Part shown: piece by piece, positions 21,701-32,372 of the stretch
Layout of the letters: the number at the start of each line of letters is the position of its first letter
How positions within the stretch are numbered: position 1 is the first letter of the stretch
Assembly (NCBI GenBank): GCA_001579985.1
Contig: LRSR01013537.1
Span: forward strand, 1 to 36,790
DNA: 36,790 nucleotides
Direction: 5' to 3'
Source: Hypsibius dujardini
Lineage: Eukaryota; Tardigrada; Eutardigrada; Parachela; Hypsibiidae
Position numbers and translations under genes: made by a program
Notes under the pieces: model-generated
Told to the model about the DNA's origin: nothing
Seen by the model: the letters and a program-made list of their open reading frames with translations, nothing else
The model's database searches: none

Positions 21701-23473
21701 TCTTGGAATCAAACGTTTTCCAAAAAAGGCATTTTAAAGGATAAGAAATGAAACTTCGGAAACGTTACTGACGAATCAATCAATCAATCCCCGGGTCGTA
21801 GCACAAAGTGGTGCGGTAATGTTTTTCTTCCAATAAAAAAAAAAACAGAAAGTAAATGATATAAATAAATAGAACGTTTGGCAATAATTTGGCAATAATT
21901 TAGGTTTAAATAATCATCTCCTTTTTCCCTTTTGTCCCGTAATTTTAGGCGATCCCCTCCGCGACGAACAACAGCTGCCGCGAAACGCCCAACTGCCCGC
22001 CGACACCGTCCACACCTTCATCGGACAGCTCCGAGACTCGTTGACCCACCTCAATTTGCCCTTCGAATCGGTGGCCCTCGTCATGAAACTCATCACCAAC
22101 GAGCCGGCCGTGCTGAAACGGCCCAATCCACCGCCCAACATCATCAAACAGCAGGCCCCCTCACCGCCGGATTTCCCCGCCGTCAGCGGGTTCTCCCAGC
22201 CGTCCGAGGCGTCCTCGACGATTCGCCCCGCCGTGACGGCGCTCAGTCCAACGCCCTTCCTCAATCTCACTCAGGGACGGTCGAATTTCGGATCGATCGG
22301 ACCGCCGTCTGCGGGGTCGGGTCTCGGCCCGATCGGACAGACGCTGTTTGGTCAGCCACAACAGCAGCAGCAGCAGCAGCTTCTCCAGCAGCAGATGCCG
22401 TCGTCATCGGCGTTCTCGCCGCCGCCCCCGTCACCGATGATCACCGGCCGTGATAGCATTCCCAGTCCGGCGGTGATTTCGTCGAAGCCGTCGGCTTTCA
22501 CCCAGCTGACCGTGAATCCCTCATCCGGCTCGGGCAGCGCCATGTCAACCAACTCCAATGATCTCTACGGCATGTTGCCGGAGGTGAGTTGATTGATTGA
22601 TTGACTGACTGACTATTGTCTTGAAATTTATTGATTGACTGATTGATTGACACCTGACAGACTGCTCTTCTGAAACTGATTGGTTGATTAGTTGATTGAT
22701 TGATTGACTGCTGTTCTGAAATGGATTCTTTTTGCAGGTGCGAAAGTCCTATCCTGAGGACGTGGAAAAGGAAGTCTACACCTACTTCCACTCCATGTTT
22801 GCGGGCAAGTTTCCCCTCAATGCGCTGATTGAGAAAATGCGAAGCTGGAAGGAGTCCACCTCGGACCGGGACCACCTCCTCTTTGATTGTATCATGCGTA
22901 ACGTCTATGACGAGCATCAGTGGCTCCACCAGTATCCCGACAAGGAGTTTGAGGTGACTGCGCGCTTCTTCGGCACCCTCATCGACAACCAATTCCTCAG
23001 CTACATGGGCCTGGGCATTGCGCTGCGCCAGCTGCTGGACTTTCTCCGCGTCGGCCCGAATCAGATCGGTCCCGGGGCGCGGCACTTTCGCTTTGCCGTC
23101 CTCGCCATGGACATGTTTAAGGACCGGCTGCATGAGTACTCGCAGTACTGCCACCACGTGACGCAGACGCCGTTTTTCAAGGATTTCCCACCGGGCCTGA
23201 AGGAGTTCGTGCAGAGTGGTACGCGAGCAGAGAAGCCGTTGCTGCAGCAGCAGCAGCGGGTACCGGAACGCCAGCTCAGTGTTGCTCAAGGGGTGGGCGG
23301 ACGGAATAAGGCACTGTCGCCGCGGCATGATCGCAATAGCAGCGATTCGGACGATTCCGATAGTAAGTAGTGGTGGTTTTTTGTTTAGAGCCCGGGAACC
23401 CGTCCGGCGGAAGCAGTCTTCCTTGCGCTTACATTTCAAGAAGTGGTCTGCCCAGGCGAGATGCGGACAGACT

Positions 23474-23512
<39 letters not shown>

Positions 23513-25262
23513 CGACAGACAGACAGACGACCATGCAAGAAAACGAACAGACAGTCAAGACGCATGTCAGGAGTGGCGATGGAATTCATTGAACGTGGTT
23601 CTAGGTGAAGATATGCAGTTGACTGTTCCGCCGGAGAATGTCCGCGACAAGCTCGGCTTCCTCTTCAACAACATCTCAATGGCTAACGTCAAGGACAAAA
23701 TCACGGAATTCAAGGACATTGTCAAAGGCGACGACTCGGACAAATACATGCGATGGATCGCCGAGTACATCGTTCTCAAGCGCGCCGGCCTGGAAAGCAA
23801 TTTCCATCCGCTCTACTACGTCTTTATGCAGCAACTGGAGATGCCCAAACTCTATTCACTGATCGTTAAGGAGACGGTGAGCGCTTAGTGTTGTTCAAGT
23901 TCTAGTATCGATTTTTAATTGAAATGAAATGAAATTTTGGTTATTTTCTTAATTCTAGGTAAGTAACATCAAGGGTCTCTTGCGCACGGAAAAGTCCGCG
24001 GACAAGTACAACGACCGGACGCTGCTGAAGAATCTCGGCGCCTGGCTCGGCTTCATGACCATCGCGATGAATCGGCCGGTGCGCGCCCGCGACATCGACA
24101 TGAAGGCGCTGATTGTGGAGGCCTACCATAAGGGCGTGAATGAGCTGTACTACGCGATCCCGCTGGTCACGAAGATCCTCTGTCTGAGCGCGAAGAGCAA
24201 GCTGTTTGGGAAGAATAATCCGTGGATCAGGACGATTCTGTCGCTGCTCGGGGCGGTTCATTCGGAACCGGAAACTAAACTCAATCTCAAGTATGTACTT
24301 GCTTGGAAGAGGCCTAAGAGAAAGCAGACGAAAGAAAATAGCTGTCGTGTAATGTGAAATTCGGTCGGTCGGGACCACATCAGGCGATAGATTGATTGAT
24401 TGATTGATTAGCACATTTGTCTACGTAAGTAATCTACCAATCAATGCATGCCTTCCTTGTGCCTGTCAAGATGTTGCCCCGGATGCCGATGTTATTTGCA
24501 TTTAGGTGAAATTTCGATGTCAGCGCATTAATTGCACATTTTCATTTGTAGATTCGAAGTGGAAGTTTTGGCCAAGACTCTGGACATTGACGTCTCCGAC
24601 CTCGGCGAGTCGCCCCTCCTCAAGAACGAAGACTACGTCCGCTGGGTCATGCAGTTCAGCCAGCAGCTCTACGGCGCGCCAGCCCGTGGACGGACTAAAC
24701 AGCCCAGTGGACCGCCGGACGGTCAACGCCCGGGTGGTCTCAGTGAGCAGGCTCCATCGCAGCAGCATCAACAACCCCCTCAAGGAGGGGCGCCACCGTC
24801 GACCGTGCCGCAACTCCCTCCCACCCTGCAGACCGGGCCGCTGTTGGTGTCGAGCGGATTCCGCTTCCACTACAAGGAGCTCCATCCGCCGCAGTTTCAG
24901 AGCACCTTCACGCGAATCCATTTCAACCGTGATGTAGACCTGTTCCGCGTCACAGACATGTCCATCCGCGGGGCGTTGCGGGTGGCCGTGGAGAAGACGC
25001 TGCAGGAGTTTCTTATGCCGTGTGTCGATCGCTGTATGAGGATTGCGGTGCCGGCGGCTTTGGTGATTGCGCGGAAAGATTTCTCACTGGATGCCGACCC
25101 TGAACGGGTAAGACGGACTGACAGACAGACAGACAGACAGACAGACAGATAGCCAGCCAGCCAATTAGACAAATAGATGGACAGACACTCAGAGCCAATT
25201 AGACAAATAGACGGACAGACTCAGGCACAGGCTGACATAGTCAGGCAGACAGATAGTCACAC

Positions 25263-25297
<35 letters not shown>

Positions 25298-28200
25298 GGA
25301 TAAACATGCTGACAGACAAGCAGACAAGCAGATAAACAGTTAGACAGTTAGACAGACAGACACATGTACAGCATACTTGGCACAAATGAATTTTGTTCTA
25401 ATTGTTATTTGAACGACAGGTTCGATCCGCCGGTATCGTCATGGTACGTCACCTCGCCTCTGGTTTGTCTTTCGCCACCATGCGGGAGCACCTCTACAAC
25501 GCCCTCATTGCGGGCGCCAAAACCCAAATTCTGTCCGTTGTGCGGACGGCCACTGAGGAACAACAAGCCATTGTCGCCAAGGCTTGTGAAGTCTTCGCCA
25601 AAGACAACCTCGAGCTGTGCTCGGCCTTTCTCCAGAAAGCCGCCGCGGAGCGCTGCATCATGGAGATTGAGAAGACCCTGCAGGAAGAGGTGAAACGCCG
25701 CTCAGAAGCCAAGGCCGAGGGCAAAATCTGGTACGACGAGGAGGAGGCCAAGTTCCAGCGGGAACGGATTCCGACCAGCCTGCGGCTTGAACCAGGCGGG
25801 GAGATTCGGGAACAGCAGCTCACCGTGTACGAACATTTCGCCACCAGCATCCCCGGCTTCATGACCGATCAGGAGTATATCGCCCAGCAGAACCATATGA
25901 AGCTGCAGCAGCGGTTGATGCAGCAGCAACAACAGCTGAATCAACCGCAGCAGCAGCAGGTGCCCGGACAGAAGATGCCCATGCAGGATGTTAAGGAGGA
26001 GGACTTTATCATTGTACGTGTTGGTTGTTGTTTTTTGTCATGCCAGCTTCGCTTGTCATTTCGCGTACCGGCATATTGCCTTTACTTTGTTTGTCGTCCT
26101 TGTCTTGCCTATCTTTATTTTTGTCTGTAGCGGTGTTTTCCATGTTGTCTGTGTTCGTTAAGTCTGTCCTTGTCTTGTTGGTCTGGATTTGTCTTGTTTT
26201 TTCCCATGGTCTCTCTGGATTGTGGCTGTACTCGCGCTACCGGGTGTCTATGCCCATTTCATCAGTTACTGACTTGCCTGTCGGTGCCTTGTCTGTTTGT
26301 CTGACAGGTTGTCTGACTGTCCCTCGTCTGTCTGCGTTCGTCATTGCCTACAGGCAAACTATGTTTGATGATAGTATCTGCTCGTTCTTTGCTTCCTTCC
26401 TCGATGCACCTTTATGTGAACCGATTCCTTCCAGGTATGTGCTTATGAATTGTCCTGATTCCTTTCACAGCTCTGCGACAACACCGTTAACAAACTCACC
26501 GGCCACGTCGCCATCATGTCCAACCTCATCCCGAATGCGTCGGACAACCGCCACCTCCAGCTGACCATCGGTCTCAAGAACAAGATTGAACAGAGCCGCG
26601 GGCTGATTCGCGGCGGCGGCTCGCGCGCCGTCGTCACTGACATTGTCAACTTCATCGTGGACAGCCTCCTGGACGGGTTCTCCCCCGAGGTCCTCCAGAC
26701 CGCACTGAACCAACAGTCCACCGAGCTGCACTCCCTCCCCGTACAGGACATTGTGGTGCGATTCAAAGACGCCTGCCTCGGCGTGCTGGCCTCCTTCCAG
26801 GTAAGGCTGCTCGCTCGAATTTCGGTCCAATTACATTGAAACTGGAATATTGGATGGAAATTCCATTTGGAATTGGGATTGGAATGGAGTTCTATTTATC
26901 AGACTCCAATTCCACTTTCACGTTGGTTTGAATTTCAACTTCTGTCATCAGACTCCACTTCCAATTGGAATCGGGGTTGGGTAATGGATTCCATTTCTCA
27001 ACGCCATTCCATTCTTTTTCTCGCTGGGTCGAACTGACATTTTGGTTTTGACATTTTCAGGACCCGAAGATGTTTGGCGGCGCGGTGGCGCGGATCGTCT
27101 CGCAGTTCTTGGTGGACGGCACGGGAAGCGGCGCGGCGGCGGGAACTTTCCCCCACGTGAAGCCGGCCTCGTTTGAGGCCTTTAATCTGCTGATCCGCGC
27201 CAAGATGATGGTGGTCAGTTATTTGGATCAGCATTTGAGTAAAATGATTGATGCGGGGAATCGGGATGCCATTGGCCTGGCGCAGATGTTGATTCGGATG
27301 TTTTGCGTGGAGGACAAGATGAGCGGAGCTTGCGGAGAGGTTGGTTTACAAAACGTACCTTTTAATTTAATAAAGTAAAAAATTTTCAAATTATAAGGCC
27401 TCTTTTGTTTCAGAGCGATCTCTTCTTTGCCATCGAAGCGATGTTCCGTTTCTGCACTCGCCACAACGACGTCCCCTTCTCCGTCCACTTTCTGATGGAT
27501 GAAGTGAAGGTCGATCTGTCCGCCGGTCGACGCTACGACCAACGGCGCGAGGCCGCCCTGGAGAACCCCATGCTGGCCGCGCACATGCACAATGCCATCA
27601 TCCAGATTCGCGACGTGCCGGAAAATCATCTTATCCGGGAGAAGGCGGAGAATATCCTCCGCGACTGGTACACCATGGTCAATGGACCGCATTTCGGACC
27701 GGCCATGCACGCTATTGAAAAATCGAGCGAAGCGATGCCGCAGGCGATGGATCTCGTTCGGACTGCTTTCCAACGTGTCTTTCATGTAAGAAAACGAATC
27801 ACTCACCTCTTGTTTTAGTGTCTATCTATCCATCTGTCTGTTTGACTAGCTGTCTGTCTGTCTGTCTGCCTAGCCGTCTGCCTCCATGTCTGTCTGCCTG
27901 CCTGTCTGTCCGTCTGCCTAGCCGTCTGCCTCCATGTCTGTCTGCCTGTCTGTCTGTCCTTCTGCCTAGCCGTCTGCCTCCATGTCTGTCTCTCTATCTG
28001 TCTGTCTGTCTGTCTGCCTAGCCGTCTGTCTGCCTAGCCGTCTGCCTCCATGTCTGTCTGTCCGTCTGTTTGTCTGTCTGTCCGTTAGTGTCTGTCTGTC
28101 CGTTAGTGTCTGCTGTGTCAGTTTGTGTCTAACTCTTTGTCACACATCTGTTTGTCTGCCTGTCCGTAGGTTTGTGTGAATGCTTATCTGTCTCTGGGTT

Positions 28201-29028
28201 TGATGATGTCTGTCCGTGTGTATTTTCCCCATCTTACTCTGTTTGGCTTTCATGACAGGAATTGCGGAATTTCCTCTCCCTCGATGACGTCGCCACCAAG
28301 TTCTTCAAGACATGCATCGAAATCTGTGCTCGAGACTGCTACCGCATGGTGATCGACCAGCCGCCGGCCAATGCCGCCCTCGCGCAGGACCAGATGCGCC
28401 TGAAAATGGCTCCTATGCTGGACGCGCTGGCGCGACTCTTTGTCTTGATTGTCCGCTTTGCCTCAGAAACCGCATCCGGCGTCAAGGTGCCCATTACTGT
28501 CCCATATTTTTGTGATGTAACAATCTAGCGTTTTTGATAATATCTTTTAATACGTTTAAATATCATTAGGTGCCCTGGCTGAAAGATCCCGCCATCGCTA
28601 CGTCTAAACTCCTTGGCATCATGGCGGGCGTCATGTTCAGCCATCAGGAGCACTTTGACGTGCAGTTCCTCGCCTATCCCTTCCACCGGATCGTCTACTC
28701 CTTCTTCATGGATCTCTTTATCGCGGAGTTTAAGTTCACGCAGATTCAGGAGCAGATTATGCTCGGCTTCTGCAACTTCTTCCACGCCGTCCGGCCGCAA
28801 CGTCTGCCGGGCTTCACTGCCAGCTGGCTGGAGCTCGTCTACCATCGCGACGTGATCCGGCGGATCAATGAGATTCCCGATAAGCGTGGCTGGGAGATGT
28901 TTATCCAGTTGATTGTGGACAGTGTGAAGTTTGTGGCGCCGTTTGTGCGGAATCTTCAGCTGAACCGGGCGCTCTCCATCGTGTTCCGAGTAAGAGTTTA
29001 CTTTTTAACACGTAAATAGACAATAGGC

Positions 29029-29089
<61 letters not shown>

Positions 29090-30593
29090 TATAGACATAT
29101 AGACAGACAGACAGACAGACAGCATGTCAGCATGACAGAGACAGAATGGCATCGTACATTTATATGCATTTCCAGGCACTACTCCGCTTCCTCTACACCC
29201 TTCTCCACGACTACCCCGAGGTTCTCGCCGAGTACTACTGCGTTTTGGTGGACGTGATCCCCATCAACTGCTACAACATGCGCAACGTCGTGCTCAGCGC
29301 CGCGCCCCTCACCATCGCCAACGATGACCCCTACTTGGCCACCTTCAAGATTGAGGAGCAGAAGGGCATCGATTTCCTGCCGCCCCGCATCGTCACGCGC
29401 TACCACATGTTCCTGCAGCCGATCAGTTTCCGCAACGACCTCGACTCCTACCTCAACAGCCGAGCACCGGTGACCTTCCTGGCGGACCTGAGCGGCCGGC
29501 TGGAGATGACTCGCAGTCCGGGCCAGCGCTACCATACGCAGATGCTGAACGCCTTGGTGCTGTACCTCGGCCAGCAGGCGGTCCAAGCTTTGACCACCAA
29601 GGGCATCCAGATCAATTCCACCAGTGTGGCGCATTCCTCTCACATGGACATCATCCAGAATTTGGCAATCAATTTCGATAACGAAGGTAAATTGTTGAAG
29701 CCTTTGTGTAGTTTCATTGATTGATTGGTTGATTGGTCGATTGAATGTGGACTAATTTGGCTTGCCTTCATTTTGCTTTCAGGGCGTTTCCTGTTGGTGA
29801 ACGCACTGGTCAGTCATCTTCGCTACCCGAACATCCACACCCACTACTACTACTGCGTCATCTTGCACCTCTTCCGCGACATGTCCAACCATCAGCATCT
29901 GCAAGAACTGATTGTTCGTGTCTTGCTGGAGCGCATCACCTCCCACCGACCTCATCCATGGGGATTGGTGGCCACTTGCAGCCAGGTCATCCGAGGACCG
30001 GAATACGAATTCTTCGAGAAGGACTTTGTCCGGTTCAACGACGATCTTTATCGGTATGTCATCCCCGATGACGTGTCTTGACCGTTTAAGTTGTCTCCCT
30101 TTTATCCAAGTGTACCGATTCGTCTTGCCTGCCTGCCTGCGTGTCTATCTGTCTGCCTCTCTGTCTGCCTGTCTGTCTGTCTGCCTGTCTGTCTGTCTGC
30201 CTGTCTGTCTGTTTTATATGGTTGTCTGTTTGTGCGTCAAATGTGTCTCAGTCAGCCGGTCGGTCGATTGTCAAGAGGGTTCTTTGAAGGTGTCTGTTTG
30301 GCTTTATGACTACTTGTCTTGATTGATGGAGCGATCAATCGATCGTTGATCGATCGAAATAACGGAAGTACGTTTCTTTGTACTGCAGCCTCCCGATTTT
30401 CAAGCTCCTGTTGGACGGCCTGCCTGCCGACAAGAAGCTGATGATTGAGAACGTTGACAAACGGACCGGAGGCGCCGGTGACTCAGCCAGCGGCAACGAC
30501 GTGGACGCCATCGAAGCGGACATGGCCCGCGCGTCCATCGGCCAGGGATCGTGGAAGACCTCCACCAGCGTCGACGACGACGGCGAGGTGTAA
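16653..30593 (+). CDS. CNOT1: CNOT1, scaffold of the CCR4-NOT deadenylase complex
   Basis: Scaffold that assembles the CCR4-NOT deadenylases and their regulators on mRNA. Twenty exons: 16653-16820, 16980-17093, 18444-18551, 19033-19440, 19700-20161, 20460-21240, 21949-22583, 22738-23362, 23605-23876, 23959-24290, 24552-25107, 25420-26013, 26471-26800, 27061-27339, 27414-27785, 28259-28486, 28570-28989, 29176-29686, 29783-30053, 30389-30593; 2556 aa, TAA (human about 2376). N-terminal HEAT region: HYAWTIYPNNK, REYLKLDKWMQDKM. MIF4G domain, CAF1/CNOT7-binding, about 1105-1300: VPPENVRDKLGFLFNN. CNOT9-binding DUF3819 region, about 1390-1620: SIRGALRVAVEKTLQEF, QQLTVYEHFATSIPGF. C-terminal NOT/SHD module, about 2090-2490: DLDSYLNSRAPVTFLADL, THYYYCVILHLF, HRPHPWGL. 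Gln-rich stretches lie near residues 825-840 and 1665-1680. The exon 16 end is uncertain: AAG|GTGCCC at 28486 or GAT|GTAACA at 28516, both in frame. The exon 14 donor (GTTGGT) is weak. Confidence 0.97.
17094..18443. other. CNOT1 intron 2, repeat-rich
   Basis: 1350-bp intron. It has a roughly 22-bp direct repeat with CTACCCGTAAATTTTGGC near 17270-17315, an AT-rich middle, and at 18122-18300 about nine copies of a 20-bp unit of the form AATCAATCAATCAACCAGCT. No exon was recognised. Confidence 0.8.
18552..19032. other. CNOT1 intron 3 with a (GA)n run
   Basis: It carries (GA)n at about 18671-18704 and a pyrimidine-rich CTCTCTCACTCTCGCTC stretch at about 18842-18858. No exon was recognised. Confidence 0.8.
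21387..21816. mobile_element. Large inverted repeat in CNOT1 intron 6
   Basis: The left arm 21387-21582 and right arm 21625-21816 are inverted copies of about 195 bp with a loop of about 42 bp. Shared blocks are CCGCACCACTTTGTGCTA, AACGTTTCCGAAGTTTCATT, AGCAGAATCTT and GGGGGCGGAGCT. The arms differ by substitutions and small indels, so this is an old copy, and each arm includes a TGAT run. It has no coding capacity. It may be a foldback or MITE element; transcribed, it would form a long imperfect hairpin. Confidence 0.65.
22360..22399 (+). repeat. CAG/CAA run coding Gln in CNOT1 exon 7
   Basis: In-frame CAG-rich tract encoding seven glutamines, two leucines and three more glutamines in the disordered Pro/Ser linker. 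Similar tracts occur at about 23239-23256 (exon 8) and 25900-25965 (exon 12). Confidence 0.9.
22584..22737. other. CNOT1 intron 7, almost entirely TGAT/TGAC repeats
   Basis: 154-bp intron made of TGAT and TGAC units between GTGAGT and TTTGCAG. An arginine- and valine-bearing frame running antisense across it is not a gene. Confidence 0.9.
23465..23530. repeat. (ACAG)n array in CNOT1 intron 8
   Basis: ACAG units in intron 23363-23604, in the opposite orientation to the arrays of introns 15 and 19 of the same gene. Confidence 0.95.
25115..25362. repeat. (ACAG)n array in CNOT1 intron 11
   Basis: It begins about 8 bp after the donor at 25108 and fills most of the 312-bp intron. A duplicated block, GCCAATTAGACAAATAGA, occurs at about 25159 and 25195. 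Confidence 0.95.
26014..26470. other. CNOT1 intron 12, degenerate TTGTCTG-rich sequence
   Basis: The intron reads open for much of its length in one frame because of decayed TTGTCTG/TGCCT repeats. The open frame ends before the acceptor TTTCACAG at 26470, and the translation has no family similarity. Confidence 0.8.
26820..27010. repeat. TCCAATTCCA-type repeat cluster in CNOT1 intron 13
   Basis: Imperfect units such as GACTCCAATTCCACTTTCA, GGAATTGGGATTGGAATGGA and CTCCACTTCCAATTGGAATC occur in both orientations. The same words appear at 1590-1760 and 36378-36530. Confidence 0.7.
27818..28215. repeat. Higher-order CTGT repeat in CNOT1 intron 15
   Basis: CTGT units organised into a longer unit with TCTGCCTAGCCGTCTGCCTC, present about four times between 27866 and 28050, then degenerate CTGT. 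It fills most of intron 27786-28258. Confidence 0.9.
29038..29122. repeat. (ACAG)n array in CNOT1 intron 17
   Basis: ACAG units following a short GA run, in intron 28990-29175. Confidence 0.95.
30126..30215. repeat. (CTGT/CTGC)n array in CNOT1 intron 19
   Basis: CTGC and CTGT units within intron 30054-30388. A short run of ATCGATCG units near 30330-30356 precedes the acceptor. Confidence 0.9.
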
Positions 30594-31339
30594 CGTGGCT
30601 ACCTTTTTCTTCTCCATTTTCTATTTCTCCTTAATCGAAGAAGCAACGTCCAGTTGTGTGTTCACTGTGTGCAATCGTGCAGGTTGGGAGAGTTGAGACA
30701 GAGTTCTGTAAATGTTTTTCTGTTGCTGTTCACGAGAATGCTTGACTCTCTTTCTTTCTCTTTTTTGCGAAGTTTCGGTTTGAATTCTGCGCGTCCCCGA
30801 AAGAGCCAGTGTGTCGAATGACTTTATTCACACTCGTAGTGGTCGACGACATGTGTCTGTCTCTGCCGGTCGAGCCTGGGTCTTACGGTATTTCTGTTGT
30901 ATTGGTATTTATTCAGAAGCAAGTAAACCTTTTACAGGGACAGACAATTAAGTCTCGTTGCAGGCGGAGCTCACGAAAAGTCTACAGTCTTCTCTCTCTT
31001 TTAATATATCGATAGATTTGCACTTGCACTGATCAACACAGGCAAAGTGGTGTGGAGATCACGGAGTCTGAGACTAAACATTCGATCACCACTCTGGTGT
31101 TTGCAGTTCACTTCCGGTCGCGCTGGGAGGCGCCGAAGTCTTTCAGTGTGATCGAAGACAATTAGATCTTTCAGGTAGACTGGAATGGGGTTCTCAACAT
31201 GTCTGATATGTCTGATGCACATGTCTGTCTGATAATTCGATATGACCAAGTTGCATCCTGTGCCTTCCACTTCTCCACTGGTGCGATCTTCAGCCGTTCC
31301 ATCACTGTTGTCATGCTGTCTTTCGAACGGTAATCCATC

Positions 31340-31670
31340 ACCGCTCTCAGCGCCACCTACAGTGCTTTCCGAAGGGTATGCGACGCCATCACCGACCACA
31401 CAGGTGCGGATCCACAAAAGCATTCAACAGACTTACTCGCTTTCCTGCTGAACTACTAGTACAGTACAGTAGCGCCACCTGCAGTGCTTTCTAAAGGATG
31501 TTGGACGCCGTCGCCGACCACACAGCTGGGGATCCACAAAAGCATTCAACGGCCTCGCTCTCCTGTGTCCTGTCCTGCTGAACTACTAGTGCAGTACAGT
31601 AGCGCTACCTGCAGTGTTTTCTAAAGGGTGTTAGACACAGGTGGGAATCCACAAAAGCATTCAACGGCCA
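31340..31670. repeat. About 120-bp tandem repeat downstream of CNOT1, three copies
   Basis: Imperfect copies share ATCCACAAAAGCATTCAACG, GAACTACTAGT.CAGTACAGT and GCGC(C/T)ACCTGCAGTG. Copies 2 and 3 are the most complete. Confidence 0.8.
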
Positions 31671-32001
31671 TTAACTCGTACTTATCCTCTTTGGCGTCTG
31701 TAAAATTATAAAAACACACAAGGAAAGTTTTGGTTTTTTTTGTATTTATTATTTCGTGTGAATTTCCAAACAATGGGGGCAATTGCAAACTAATCTCCCT
31801 CTGAGACAAAGTTAGGAGGGAGAGCGCAGTATAAACACAGTAAAAGGCATGTCGCTTTTATGCGCACTTCTTTGCGAGCAGAAGTTGAGCAAATTGAAAC
31901 CAAACGTCTGCTTCAACACGAAATCTATGGCATGCCGTACAGGACAGTGCATCACTTGGTCATTTTTCCCTAGTTTTTAAATTTTTAAAAAATCTTGCAT
32001 G

Positions 32002-32007
32002 AATAAA
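32002..32007 (+). terminator. Candidate AATAAA for CNOT1
   Basis: Plus-strand AATAAA about 1.4 kb past the CNOT1 stop and 366 bp before the UTP23 start. Its use is uncertain. Confidence 0.3.
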
Positions 32008-32084
32008 ATTTCTAGATAGATTTAAGAAAAATTATGTTTACCCAGATCTGTAAGGTCCGGTTAGGTTCTATGCGATCCGTTCCT

Positions 32085-32275
32085 TTTCCGTTCCTGTTCC
32101 GTTCTTGTTCAGTTCCTGTTCCGTTCCTGTTCCGTTCCTGTTCCATTCCTGTCCTGTTCCTATTCAGTTCCTGTTCCGTTCCTATTCAGTTCCTATTCCG
32201 TTCCTATTCCGTTCCTATTCAGTTCCTATTCAGTTTCTGTTCCGTTCCTGTTCCGTTCCTGTTCAGTTCTTGTCG
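32085..32275. repeat. GTTCCTGTTCC minisatellite upstream of UTP23
   Basis: About 17 units of 10-12 bases alternating GTTCCTGTTCC and GTTCCTATTCA. It ends about 98 bp before the UTP23 start codon, so it is probably promoter-proximal or 5' UTR. Confidence 0.9.
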
Positions 32276-32372
32276 GATCTGAGCCGTAAGAATTAAAAAC
32301 CCTTCCCAAATCATACTAATTGATAAAGTTATTGATTGTCTCCCGTGATATTCTCGCTGTCAGGGTCCGAGA

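Larger units (their letters stand above)
30594..32372. other. CNOT1 3' UTR and spacer to UTP23
   Basis: 1779 bp without a convincing gene. At about 31340-31670 there are three imperfect copies, roughly 120 bp apart, of a block with GCGCCACCTGCAGTGCTTTC, ATCCACAAAAGCATTCAACG and CTGCTGAACTACTAGT. A candidate AATAAA lies at 32002-32007. At about 32085-32275 there is a decayed repeat of GTTCCTGTTCC/GTTCCTATTCA units just before UTP23. A 140-aa minus-strand frame at 31001-31423 overlaps the tandem repeat and is unlikely to be a gene. Confidence 0.65.

Noticed and set aside
22498-23589. 363-codon minus-strand open frame antisense to CNOT1 exon 8
   Set aside because: It is the shadow of a GC-rich coding exon plus repeats; the plus strand is clearly CNOT1.
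31001-31423. 140-codon open frame on the minus strand
   Set aside because: It overlaps the tandem repeat after CNOT1, has no recognisable family blocks and no splice partners.
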